Shown here piece by piece: positions 15,223-21,765 of a DNA stretch of 22,956 nt. The position numbers and the translations under genes were made by a program. The notes beneath the pieces are model-generated. The model did no database searches. It was given only the letters and a program-made list of their open reading frames with translations, and was not told where the DNA came from. The first letter of the stretch is position 1, and each line of letters opens with the position of its first letter. This DNA comes from Thiotrichales bacterium (GTDB lineage Bacteria; Pseudomonadota; Gammaproteobacteria; Thiomicrospirales; Thiomicrospiraceae), in assembly GCA_014763835.1 (NCBI GenBank), contig JACXUQ010000003.1:1-22956 (forward strand). Reading direction: 5' to 3'.

Positions 15223-15762
15223 TCACTTCTTGAATGGGAAATTAAAGGCTTCTAGAAGAGCTTTAGCTTCTTCATTGGTAGAAGCAGTCGTCGTGAAGCT
15301 GATATCCATACCACGGATTTTGTCTACTTTCTCGAACTCGATCTCAGGGAAAATGATCTGCTCTTTCAAACCCATGTTGTAGTTACCACGGCCATCAAAT
15401 CCTTTTGGATTGATACCACGGAAGTCGCGTACACGCGGCAATGCGATGTTGATTAGACGATCTAAGAACTCATACATTCTTTCACCACGCAGCGTAACCT
15501 TGCAACCGACTGGGTAGCCTTCTCGAACTTTAAAGCTAGCAACTGATTTGCGAGCTAGTGTGCGAACTACTTTTTGACCAGCGATTTTTTCCAGATCTGC
15601 TACTGCGTTATCTAAAACCTTCTTATCACCAATGGCTTCGCCTACACCCATGTTGATCGTAATTTTTGTCAACTTAGGGGCTTGCATAGGTGTCTTGTAA
15701 CCAAATTTCTCAATCATTTGAGAAACAACTTGGTCTTTGTAGAATTGTTGTAATCTTGCCAT
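15223..15762 (-). CDS. rplE: 50S ribosomal protein L5
   Basis: L5 carries 5S rRNA into the ribosome with L18 and contacts S13 and P-site tRNA. The 179-residue product has KITINMGVGEAIGDKKVLDNA, GQKVVRTLARKSVASFKVREG, RDFRGINPKGFDGRGNYNMG and the C-terminal MDISFTTTASTNEEAKALLE. The ATG at 15762 is preceded by AGGTTAG. It lies 14 bases after rplX. Confidence 0.99.
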   Translation of the reverse strand: MARLQQFYKDQVVSQMIEKFGYKTPMQAPKLTKITINMGVGEAIGDKKVLDNAVADLEKIAGQKVVRTLARKSVASFKVREGYPVGCKVTLRGERMYEFLDRLINIALPRVRDFRGINPKGFDGRGNYNMGLKEQIIFPEIEFEKVDKIRGMDISFTTTASTNEEAKALLEAFNFPFKK

Positions 15763-15776
15763 TTTTCTAACCTATC

Positions 15777-16091
15777 TTAAGCATCAACTGCTTTGCCAGT
15801 AGATTTGAAAAAGCGGATTTTAGTTTCACCTTCAACCTTGAAACCAACTTTATCTGCTTTCTGCGTTTCTGGGTTCCACAATGCTACGTTTGAAGCGTCT
15901 AAAGGCATTTCTTTAGAAACAACACCACCTTGGGCGCCAGTCATAGGATTTGGCTTAGTGTGTTTTTTAGCCAAGTTAATCCCATCTACAATCACCTTAC
16001 CGTTTTTAAGGACTGCAGAGATAGAACCACGTTTACCTTTATCTTTACCAGTGATGACAACTACTTCATCACCTTTTCTTAAACGATTCAT
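15777..16091 (-). CDS. rplX: 50S ribosomal protein L24
   Basis: L24 nucleates large-subunit assembly. The 104-residue product has the KOW motif (RLRKGDEVVVITGKDKGKRG) and GINLAKKHTKPNPMTGAQGG. The start at 16091 gives exactly the E. coli length and has AAGGAAG five bases upstream. A TTG further up at 16130 keeps the frame open but overlaps rplN and has no L24 similarity. Confidence 0.98.
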   Translation of the reverse strand: MNRLRKGDEVVVITGKDKGKRGSISAVLKNGKVIVDGINLAKKHTKPNPMTGAQGGVVSKEMPLDASNVALWNPETQKADKVGFKVEGETKIRFFKSTGKAVDA

Positions 16092-16101
16092 TACTTCTTC
16101 C

Positions 16102-16470
16102 TTATAGAACTTCAGGAGCCAATGAAACAATTTTCATAAATTTTTCATTACGAAGCTCACGAGTAACAGGCCCAAAAATACGTGTTCCGATTGGCTCAAG
16201 CTTGTTATTCAGGATAACTGCAGCGTTACCATCAAACTTGATCAAAGAACCATCTTGACGTCTTACACCTTTTGCAGTTCTAACAACTACAGCGTTGTAA
16301 ACATCACCTTTCTTAACCTTGCCACGTGGTGCAGCTTCTTTAACACTCACTTTAATAACGTCACCAATGCTGGCATAGCGACGGTGTGAACCGCCCAACA
16401 CCTTGATACACTGAACAACGCGTGCTCCACTGTTATCTGCAACATCAAGCACTGTTTGCATTTGAATCAT
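16102..16470 (-). CDS. rplN: 50S ribosomal protein L14
   Basis: L14 forms an intersubunit bridge and binds the silencing factor RsfS. The 122-residue product starts MIQMQTVLDVADNSGARVVQ and includes IKVLGGSHRRYASIGDVIKVSVKEAAPRGKVKKGDV and the C-terminal IFGPVTRELRNEKFMKIVSLAPEVL. It is the first gene of the spc cluster. A 143-base gap holding a promoter and a leader hairpin separates it from rpsQ. GGAG lies seven bases before the ATG. Confidence 0.99.
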   Translation of the reverse strand: MIQMQTVLDVADNSGARVVQCIKVLGGSHRRYASIGDVIKVSVKEAAPRGKVKKGDVYNAVVVRTAKGVRRQDGSLIKFDGNAAVILNNKLEPIGTRIFGPVTRELRNEKFMKIVSLAPEVL

Positions 16471-16510
16471 GGTGGTACTCCATCCATAAATTTAGAATTT
16501 AATACAGCAC

Positions 16511-16558
16511 AAAAACCGCTAGTGTGGCCAGTTCCTATTGGCTTAACCACTCTAACGG
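16511..16558 (-). terminator. Attenuator-like hairpin in the spc leader, upstream of rplN
   Basis: On the minus strand CCGTTAGAGTGG (16547-16558) pairs with CCACACTAGCGG (16516-16527) around a 19-base loop, with one A-A mismatch and one G-U pair. TTTTTG (from 16515 down) follows the stem directly. It begins about seven bases after the inferred start of the spc transcript and ends 40 bases before the rplN ATG. It could attenuate the spc promoter, stop readthrough from S10, or both. Confidence 0.6.
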
Positions 16559-16571
16559 TGCGAATCAAAAA

Positions 16572-16601
16572 ATTATAACAAACTTTCTGACTATGTGCTA
16601 G
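16572..16601 (-). promoter_or_regulatory. Probable spc-operon promoter upstream of rplN
   Basis: The minus strand shows TATAAT at 16572-16577. The -35 is weak: CTAGCA at 18 bases spacing or TAGCAC at 17. The location in the 143-base rpsQ-rplN gap (16471-16613) is the same as the spc promoter in E. coli. Confidence 0.6.
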
Positions 16602-16613
16602 CTATTTATTAGC

Positions 16614-16877
16614 TCAAATTTTCGCCTTCTCATCAACACTAACCAACGTCCAAGATTTGCTCTTAGAAATTGGAGTGCATTCCATGATAGTCACCAGATC
16701 ACCAACACCACATGTGTTATCGGAATCGTGCGCCATCAACTTGGTAGACTTACGAACGAATTTTTTATATTTAGGGTGCTTAATGAAACGATCAATACGA
16801 ACAACGATCGATTTTTGCATTGCGTTGCTCACAACAACACCCTGAACTGTACGTGCTTTGTTTTCTTGACCAGCCAT
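16614..16877 (-). CDS. rpsQ: 30S ribosomal protein S17
   Basis: S17 is an early 16S rRNA binder. The 87-residue product has the OB-fold sequence RTVQGVVVSNAMQKSIVVRI, FIKHPKYKKFVRKSTKLMAHD and GDLVTIMECTPISKSKSWTLV. It is the last gene of the S10 cluster and starts two bases after the rpmC stop, so it should be translated by coupling; its own ribosome site is weak. Confidence 0.99.
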   Translation of the reverse strand: MAGQENKARTVQGVVVSNAMQKSIVVRIDRFIKHPKYKKFVRKSTKLMAHDSDNTCGVGDLVTIMECTPISKSKSWTLVSVDEKAKI

Positions 16878-16879
16878 TC

Positions 16880-17071
16880 TTACTTACTCACTTTTTGACG
16901 AATGATGGTTTTAACGCGTGCAATTGAACGACGCACTGTCTTCAATTGAGCAGCGTTTGCCAATTGGCCAGTTGCATGCTGCATTCTCAGATTGAATTGA
17001 CTCTTCATCAATTCAACTAACTCTGCGCGCAATTCTTCAACTGTTTTGTCTTGTAGTTCTTTTGCAGTCAT
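16880..17071 (-). CDS. rpmC: 50S ribosomal protein L29
   Basis: L29 is a small two-helix protein at the tunnel exit near the trigger-factor site. The 63 residues (MTAKELQDKTVEELRAELVE onward, with SQFNLRMQHATGQLANAAQLK) match the usual length. The ATG follows the rplP stop with no gap (TAAATG). Confidence 0.99.
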   Translation of the reverse strand: MTAKELQDKTVEELRAELVELMKSQFNLRMQHATGQLANAAQLKTVRRSIARVKTIIRQKVSK

Positions 17072-17485
17072 TTACATCACCGTTCTGGTTACAACTTGGG
17101 TTTTAAATGGTAGCTTAGCTGCCGCCAAAGCAAATGCTTCAGAAGCCAACTTTTCATCTACACCCTGGATTTCATAAAGGATACGGCCTGGTTGAATCTG
17201 GGCAACCCAGTAATCAACACTACCCTTACCTTTACCCATACGAACCTCAAGAGGTTTAGTAGTGATTGGCTTGTCAGGGAACACACGAATCCAGATTTTA
17301 GCGCCACGCTTAACATGACGAGTCATAACACGACGACCAGCTTCGATTTGACGTGAAGTCATACGGCCTCGCTCAAGGGCTTTAAGACCGAAATCGCCAA
17401 AGCTAACTTTGTTACCGACTTGCGCCAGACCACGGTTACGACCTTTGTGTACTTTTCTAAATTTTGTACGTTTAGGCATTAACAT
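17072..17485 (-). CDS. rplP: 50S ribosomal protein L16
   Basis: L16 positions A-site tRNA near the peptidyl-transferase centre. The 137-residue product starts MLMPKRTKFRKVHKGRNRGL and has KPLEVRMGKGKGSVDYWVAQ, which includes the Arg hydroxylated by YcfD-type oxygenases in E. coli, and GRILYEIQGV. AGGAT lies eight bases before the ATG at 17485; the downstream ATG two codons later is less likely because ML-PKRTKFRK is the family start. Confidence 0.99.
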   Translation of the reverse strand: MLMPKRTKFRKVHKGRNRGLAQVGNKVSFGDFGLKALERGRMTSRQIEAGRRVMTRHVKRGAKIWIRVFPDKPITTKPLEVRMGKGKGSVDYWVAQIQPGRILYEIQGVDEKLASEAFALAAAKLPFKTQVVTRTVM

Positions 17486-17499
17486 AGTAAGTTATCCTT

Positions 17500-18180
17500 T
17501 TATTTACGGCCTTTTTTGCCCTTAGATTGGTTATCGTCGTTCAGTGCCAATTTACCCAGTTTTTCACCTTTGAAGATCCAAACCTTAACACCGATCTTAC
17601 CGTAAGTTGTATCTGCTTCGAATGTTGCATAATCGATATCAGCACGGAAAGTATGTAATGGTACACGACCTTCACGGTACCACTCTGCACGCGCGATATC
17701 AGCACCGTTCAAACGTCCTGATACAGTTACTTTGATACCCTCAGCCCCCAAACGCATTGCATTACCAACGGCACGTTTCATAGCACGACGGAACTGGATA
17801 CGCTTTTCAAGCTGCTGAGCAATGCTCTCGGCAACCAGTTTCGCATCCAACTCAGGTTTCTTGATCTCTTCGATGTTGATGTTTACAGGCATACCGGTCT
17901 TTGCAGACAGAGACTGTTTCAACTTCTCGATATCTTCGCCTTTTTTACCAATAACAACACCTGGACGTGCAGTGTGCACAGTCACACGGATACCATTGGC
18001 AACGCGCTCGATATTCAACTTACTGATTGAAGCATGCTTCAACTTTTCATTTAGTTCATTACGGATTTCAACGTCGCTAACCAAGAAATCAGCGTAGTTT
18101 TTGCTGTCAGCATACCAACGAGAATTCCAGTCTTTGGTGATACCTAGACGGATACCAATAGGATGTACTTTTTGACCCAT
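17500..18180 (-). CDS. rpsC: 30S ribosomal protein S3
   Basis: S3 lies at the mRNA entry tunnel and has helicase-like function with S4 and S5. The 226-residue product starts MGQKVHPIGIRLGITKDWNS, has a KH domain with RPGVVIGKKGEDIEKL, and a C-terminal domain with KRAVGNAMRLGAEGIKVTVSGRLNGADIARAEWYREGRVPLHT. It ends in a basic tail. AGGAG precedes the ATG. Confidence 0.99.
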   Translation of the reverse strand: MGQKVHPIGIRLGITKDWNSRWYADSKNYADFLVSDVEIRNELNEKLKHASISKLNIERVANGIRVTVHTARPGVVIGKKGEDIEKLKQSLSAKTGMPVNINIEEIKKPELDAKLVAESIAQQLEKRIQFRRAMKRAVGNAMRLGAEGIKVTVSGRLNGADIARAEWYREGRVPLHTFRADIDYATFEADTTYGKIGVKVWIFKGEKLGKLALNDDNQSKGKKGRK

Positions 18181-18191
18181 TCTGATTCTCC

Positions 18192-18524
18192 TTATTTGTT
18201 GCCAACAGTCACAGTGATGTGGCTAGTGCGTTTGAAGATGCGGTTTCCACGACCTTTCGCACGAGCACTCATGCGCTTCATGATCGGACCTTCATTTACA
18301 AAAGCCGCAGTCACTTTAAGCTCATCGATGTCAGCACCTTCGTTATGTTCAGCGTTAGCAATCGCTGAGTTCAAAACGGCCTTCATCAATTCAGCTGCTT
18401 TTTTATCACTGAAAGCAAGGATGTTTACAGCAGTCTCTACATCTTTACCGCGAATCATATCTGCTACCAAGCGAGCTTTTTGAGGAGAGATACGAGCAAA
18501 TTTATGTGTTGCACTTACTTGCAT
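18192..18524 (-). CDS. rplV: 50S ribosomal protein L22
   Basis: L22 lines the exit tunnel with a long beta-hairpin. The 110-residue product has ARISPQKARLVADMIRGKDVETAVNIL and the hairpin region with EGPIMKRMSARAKGRGNRIFKRTSHITVTV. No insertion or deletion is seen in the hairpin region where macrolide-resistance changes occur in other species. GGAG stands six bases before the ATG. Confidence 0.99.
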   Translation of the reverse strand: MQVSATHKFARISPQKARLVADMIRGKDVETAVNILAFSDKKAAELMKAVLNSAIANAEHNEGADIDELKVTAAFVNEGPIMKRMSARAKGRGNRIFKRTSHITVTVGNK

Positions 18525-18536
18525 GACAATCTCCTA

Positions 18537-18815
18537 TTAACGCTTCTTGGCTTTCTTATCCGCAGCGTGGCCGCGGTAAGTACGAGTCATTGAAAATTCA
18601 CCCAATTTATGGCCAACCATGTTTTCTGAAACGAAAACAGGAATATGCTCTTTACCATTGTGAACGGCGATTGTTAGACCGATCATCTCAGGCAAAATCA
18701 TAGAGCGGCGTGACCATGTTTTAATTGGACGTTTATTACCAGATTCTTGCGCCTCAACCACTTTTTTATACAAGTGGTGATCTACAAAAGGTCCTTTTTT
18801 AACTGAACGTGGCAT
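18537..18815 (-). CDS. rpsS: 30S ribosomal protein S19
   Basis: S19 binds the 16S head with S13. The 92-residue product starts MPRSVKKGPFVDHHLYKKVV and has KTWSRRSMILPEMIGLTIAVHNGKEHIPVFVSENMVGHKLGEF. The length is typical. AAGGAAGG precedes the ATG. Confidence 0.99.
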   Translation of the reverse strand: MPRSVKKGPFVDHHLYKKVVEAQESGNKRPIKTWSRRSMILPEMIGLTIAVHNGKEHIPVFVSENMVGHKLGEFSMTRTYRGHAADKKAKKR

Positions 18816-18830
18816 CAGTGTCCTTCCTTA

Positions 18831-19658
18831 TTATTTGTTGCGACGACGTACGATCATTCCATCAGTACGCTTATTACTACGAGTCTTCTTACCTTTAGTC
18901 GGAACACCCCATGGCGTCACAGGATGACGTCCACCAGAAGTACGACCTTCACCACCACCGTGCGGGTGATCAACAGGGTTCATAGCAACACCGCGCACTG
19001 TTGGGCGAACACCGCGCCAACGCATAGCACCAGCCTTGCCGATCTTACGCAAGCTGTGCTCAGAGTTACCTACTTCACCGATAGTAGCCTTACACTCGGC
19101 AAGAATCTTACGCATTTCACCAGAACGCAATTTAACCAATACATAAGCACCGTCGCGGCCAGCGATTTGAACAGACGCACCAGCAGAACGTGCAATTTGA
19201 GCACCTTTGCCTGGACGCATTTCAACTGCGTGAACAACTGTACCAACCGGGATGTTACGCAACGGTAGGCAGTTACCTACTTTGATCGATACGTGATCAC
19301 CAGACTCAACCACATCACCTGCAACCAATTTCTTAGGTGCAATGATGTACGCGCGTTCACCGTCAGCATATTTCAGCAAGGCGATATGTGCAGTACGGTT
19401 AGGATCATATTCCAAACGTTCAACAGTAGCAGGGATACCCACTTTGTTACGTTTAAAATCGATTAAACGGTAGTGTTGCTTATGACCGCCACCTTGATGA
19501 CGAACAGTAATGCGACCTTTATTGTTACGGCCACCGTTTTTTGATTTCTTTTCTAGCAAGGCTGCGTGAGGCTTACCTTTGTGCAAGCTTGGCTCAACGA
19601 TGCTGACAACGAAACGGCGTCCTGGAGAAGTAGGCTTAGCCTTTTTAATAATTGCCAT
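18831..19658 (-). CDS. rplB: 50S ribosomal protein L2
   Basis: L2 is essential for subunit joining and lies by the peptidyl-transferase centre. The 275-residue product has KPTSPGRRFVVSIV-type N-terminus, GRITVRHQGGGHKQHYRLIDF, and the signature GVAMNPVDHPHGGGEGRTSGGRHPVTPWG, which includes the His noted for activity in E. coli L2. AGGAGT is placed six bases before the ATG. Confidence 0.99.
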   Translation of the reverse strand: MAIIKKAKPTSPGRRFVVSIVEPSLHKGKPHAALLEKKSKNGGRNNKGRITVRHQGGGHKQHYRLIDFKRNKVGIPATVERLEYDPNRTAHIALLKYADGERAYIIAPKKLVAGDVVESGDHVSIKVGNCLPLRNIPVGTVVHAVEMRPGKGAQIARSAGASVQIAGRDGAYVLVKLRSGEMRKILAECKATIGEVGNSEHSLRKIGKAGAMRWRGVRPTVRGVAMNPVDHPHGGGEGRTSGGRHPVTPWGVPTKGKKTRSNKRTDGMIVRRRNK

Positions 19659-19669
19659 CTTTAGACTCC

Positions 19670-19966
19670 TTACTCAGCGCTTACAAAATCAATTTCTTGA
19701 CCAGCAGCCAAACGTACGATTGCTTTACGCACGCCATTACGCTTACCTTTACGGCCTTTGAAAACTTTGTTCTTACCTTTGATATTAATCATGTTCACTG
19801 ATTGAACTTTAACATCAAACAAACTTTCAACCGCTTGTTTCACTTCTGTCTTTGTAGCAGAAGGAACAACCTTAAACACATACTGACCAACAGTATCCGC
19901 AAGAATCGCTGATTTTTCAGAAACGTGTGGTGCAAGCAATACTTTTAAAATTCTTTCTTGATTCAT
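19670..19966 (-). CDS. rplW: 50S ribosomal protein L23
   Basis: L23 forms the tunnel-exit docking site for trigger factor, SRP and SecY. The 98-residue product starts MNQERILKVLLAPHVSEKSA and has YVFKVVPSATKTEVKQAVESLFDVKVQSVNMINIKGK. Its ATG overlaps the rplD stop as ATGA, and AGGAG lies inside the end of rplD, so translation is coupled. Confidence 0.99.
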   Translation of the reverse strand: MNQERILKVLLAPHVSEKSAILADTVGQYVFKVVPSATKTEVKQAVESLFDVKVQSVNMINIKGKNKVFKGRKGKRNGVRKAIVRLAAGQEIDFVSAE

Positions 19967-20583
19967 GCCAATTGCTCCTCTAGTCGCTTAACAGCACCTT
20001 GAGTCATCACCACGTTTTCGAAACCAACCAGGCTTACCGGATCAATACTTGCAACATCGCATACATCTGCGCTGTACAAGTTACGGCAAGACAAATACAA
20101 GTATTCGTCAAAAGATTCGGTGATAATCAACGCATCTTTGATGTTCAATGTAGCCATCTTAGCGTTGAACTCTTTAGTTTTAGGTGCGTCTACTTTGAAA
20201 TCGTCAACAACGATCAAACGACCTGAACGATTCAACTCAGCGATAATAGAACGCATTGCACCACGGTACATTTTGCGGTTAACCTTTTGACTGAAGTCAC
20301 GGTTATGACCTGGGAAAGCACGACCCCCACCAACCCACACCGGGCTGCGAGTTGTACCGGCACGCGCACGACCAGTCCCTTTTTGACGCCATGGTTTAGC
20401 ACCGCCACCGCTTACAGCAGCACGGTTCTTTTGACCTTTAGTACCAGAACGACCAGCATTCATATACGCTGTAACAACCTGGTGAACCAAAGATTCATTA
20501 AAATCCACACCGAAAAGAGCATCAGAAACCGCAACAGTTCCGTTTTCTTTACCAGTGGCTAATTCAATTAATTTCAATTCCAT
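19963..20583 (-). CDS. rplD: 50S ribosomal protein L4
   Basis: L4 lines the exit tunnel; in E. coli it also represses the S10 operon by attenuation and translational control. From the ATG at 20583 it has 206 residues, starting MELKLIELATGKENGTVAVS, and includes FNESLVHQVVTAYM, AKPWRQKGTGRARAGTTRSP and NRKMYRGAMRSIIAELNRSGRLIVVDDF. The ATG one codon upstream (20586) lies too close to the AGGTGGA site, so 20583 is preferred by spacing. A longer GTG-started frame reaching into rplC has no family similarity. Confidence 0.98.
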   Translation of the reverse strand: MELKLIELATGKENGTVAVSDALFGVDFNESLVHQVVTAYMNAGRSGTKGQKNRAAVSGGGAKPWRQKGTGRARAGTTRSPVWVGGGRAFPGHNRDFSQKVNRKMYRGAMRSIIAELNRSGRLIVVDDFKVDAPKTKEFNAKMATLNIKDALIITESFDEYLYLSCRNLYSADVCDVASIDPVSLVGFENVVMTQGAVKRLEEQLA

Positions 20584-20593
20584 CATGTCCACC

Positions 20594-21232
20594 TTACTTA
20601 ACAGCTTTACGAATGATGACAGTACTGTTTTTAGCACCCGGAACTGCACCACGGATCAACAATAGACCGTTTTCAGCATCCACTTTCACCAAATCCAAGT
20701 TCTGTGTAGTTTGACGAACGTTACCCATATGGCCAGACATTTTCTTACCTTTGAAAACGCGACCTGGAGTCTGGTTCTGACCTATAGAACCGTTCGCACG
20801 GTGAGACAGAGAGTTACCGTGTGTCATGTCTTGCGTACGGAAGTTATGACGCTTAACACCACCTTGGAAACCTTTACCTTTAGTCGTTCCAGTGACATCT
20901 ACTACAGCGATTTCGTTGAAACGCTCGACAGTCAGTTCAGAACCGACTTCCAGACCTTCCAATTCATCTGCAGAATCAACGCGGAATTCCCACAAACCAC
21001 GACCAGCATCAACACCAGCTTTTGCGAAATGACCCGCCTCAGGCTTGTTGATACGACCAGCGTGAACTGAACCGGTAGTTACTTGAATCGCAACATAACC
21101 ATCATTTTCAAGAGTTTTTAACTGCGTTACACGGTTAGGAGCAACCTCAACCACAGTCACTGGCGTTGAAACGCCATCCTCATTGAAAACACGAGTCATA
21201 CCGATCTTTTTACCAATGAGACCAATACTCAT
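20594..21232 (-). CDS. rplC: 50S ribosomal protein L3
   Basis: L3 is an early assembler reaching to the peptidyl-transferase centre. The 212-residue product starts MSIGLIGKKIGMTRVFNEDG and contains the loop RANGSIGQNQTPGRVFKGKK followed by MSGHMG, which holds the Gln methylated by PrmB in E. coli. GAGGT stands seven bases before the ATG. The gap to rpsJ is 61 bases without a recognisable site. Confidence 0.99.
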   Translation of the reverse strand: MSIGLIGKKIGMTRVFNEDGVSTPVTVVEVAPNRVTQLKTLENDGYVAIQVTTGSVHAGRINKPEAGHFAKAGVDAGRGLWEFRVDSADELEGLEVGSELTVERFNEIAVVDVTGTTKGKGFQGGVKRHNFRTQDMTHGNSLSHRANGSIGQNQTPGRVFKGKKMSGHMGNVRQTTQNLDLVKVDAENGLLLIRGAVPGAKNSTVIIRKAVK

Positions 21233-21293
21233 ATCAATACCTCATTATTATCTTTGTCAGTCATTACGATTGATGACCAACCACACCTTACGC

Positions 21294-21605
21294 TTAACGT
21301 AATTCTAGTTGTACGTCTACACCAGCAGCCAAATCTAGCTTCATCAATGCATCAACTGTTTTGTCAGTTGGATCAACAATGTCTAGCAGACGCTTGTGCG
21401 TACGCAGTTCATACTGATCACGCGCGTCTTTATTGACGTGCGGGGAGATCAGTACAGTAAAACGCTCTTTACGAGTAGGCATTGGGATTGGACCACGCAC
21501 TTGCGCACCAGTTCTCTTTGCTGTCTCAGTAATTTCGCGAGCAGACTGATCGATCAAACGATGATCAAACGCCTTCAAGCGAATACGGATATTTTGAGTC
21601 GCCAT
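21294..21605 (-). CDS. rpsJ: 30S ribosomal protein S10 (NusE)
   Basis: S10 is part of the small-subunit head and, as NusE, of transcription antitermination complexes. From the ATG at 21605 it has 103 residues, the E. coli length: MATQNIRIRLKAFDHRLIDQ, then RTGAQVRGPIPMPTRKERFTVL and HKRLLDIVDPTDKTVDALMKLDLAAGVDV. The frame stays open 16 codons further up to 21653, but those codons run through the leader hairpin and have no family similarity. It is the first gene of the S10 cluster, behind its own promoter. Confidence 0.99.
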   Translation of the reverse strand: MATQNIRIRLKAFDHRLIDQSAREITETAKRTGAQVRGPIPMPTRKERFTVLISPHVNKDARDQYELRTHKRLLDIVDPTDKTVDALMKLDLAAGVDVQLELR

Positions 21606-21626
21606 GTATGATTTCTCTTCTTGTAG

Positions 21627-21662
21627 AAAAAAGAAAAGCAGCGATTTTTTCAAATCACTGCT
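21627..21662 (-). terminator. Attenuator/terminator hairpin in the S10 leader, upstream of rpsJ
   Basis: On the minus strand AGCAGTGATTT (21652-21662) pairs with AAATCGCTGCT (21637-21647) around a four-base loop, 11 pairs with one G-U. TTTCTTTTTT (21636-21627) follows directly. It starts about eight bases after the inferred transcription start and ends 21 bases before the rpsJ ATG. This fits an intrinsic terminator for both str readthrough and the S10 transcript itself. Confidence 0.75.
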
Positions 21663-21676
21663 ATTTAAGGTTGCGG

Positions 21677-21705
21677 ATTATAAACAATACAAAATTATTT
21701 TACAA
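21677..21705 (-). promoter_or_regulatory. S10-operon promoter upstream of rpsJ
   Basis: On the minus strand TTGTAA (21700-21705) and TATAAT (21677-21682) are exactly 17 bases apart, a near-consensus sigma-70 promoter. The stretch upstream of the -35 (about 21706-21735) is A/T-rich with an A-run, like an UP element. It lies between the tuf stop and rpsJ. Confidence 0.8.
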
Positions 21706-21743
21706 CAACTTTGTCTTTTTTATTAATCACTTAGTTTTGAACA

Positions 21744-21759
21744 GGCCGGGTATCCGGCC
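21744..21759 (-). terminator. Hairpin after tuf, possible weak terminator
   Basis: GGCCGG and CCGGCC pair around a four-base loop, six bases after the tuf stop codon. On the minus strand the stem is followed by TGTTCAAAAC, not a T-run, so full termination is doubtful. It may mark the partial end of the str operon or protect the tuf mRNA 3' end. Its 3' arm with flank, ACCCGGCCTGTT, also occurs in the uvrA terminator. Confidence 0.4.
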
Positions 21760-21765
21760 CATACA

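Noticed and set aside
15700..15800. S8-binding repressor site around the rplE start
   Set aside because: No helix-21-like fold could be recognised by eye; needs a covariance search.
20584..20652. Longer L4 start (GTG at 20652)
   Set aside because: The extra residues overlap rplC and do not look like L4; a ribosome site fits the ATG at 20583.
21606..21653. Longer S10 start at 21653
   Set aside because: The extra 16 residues are the translated leader hairpin and U-run; the S10 family starts at MATQNIRIRLKAFD.
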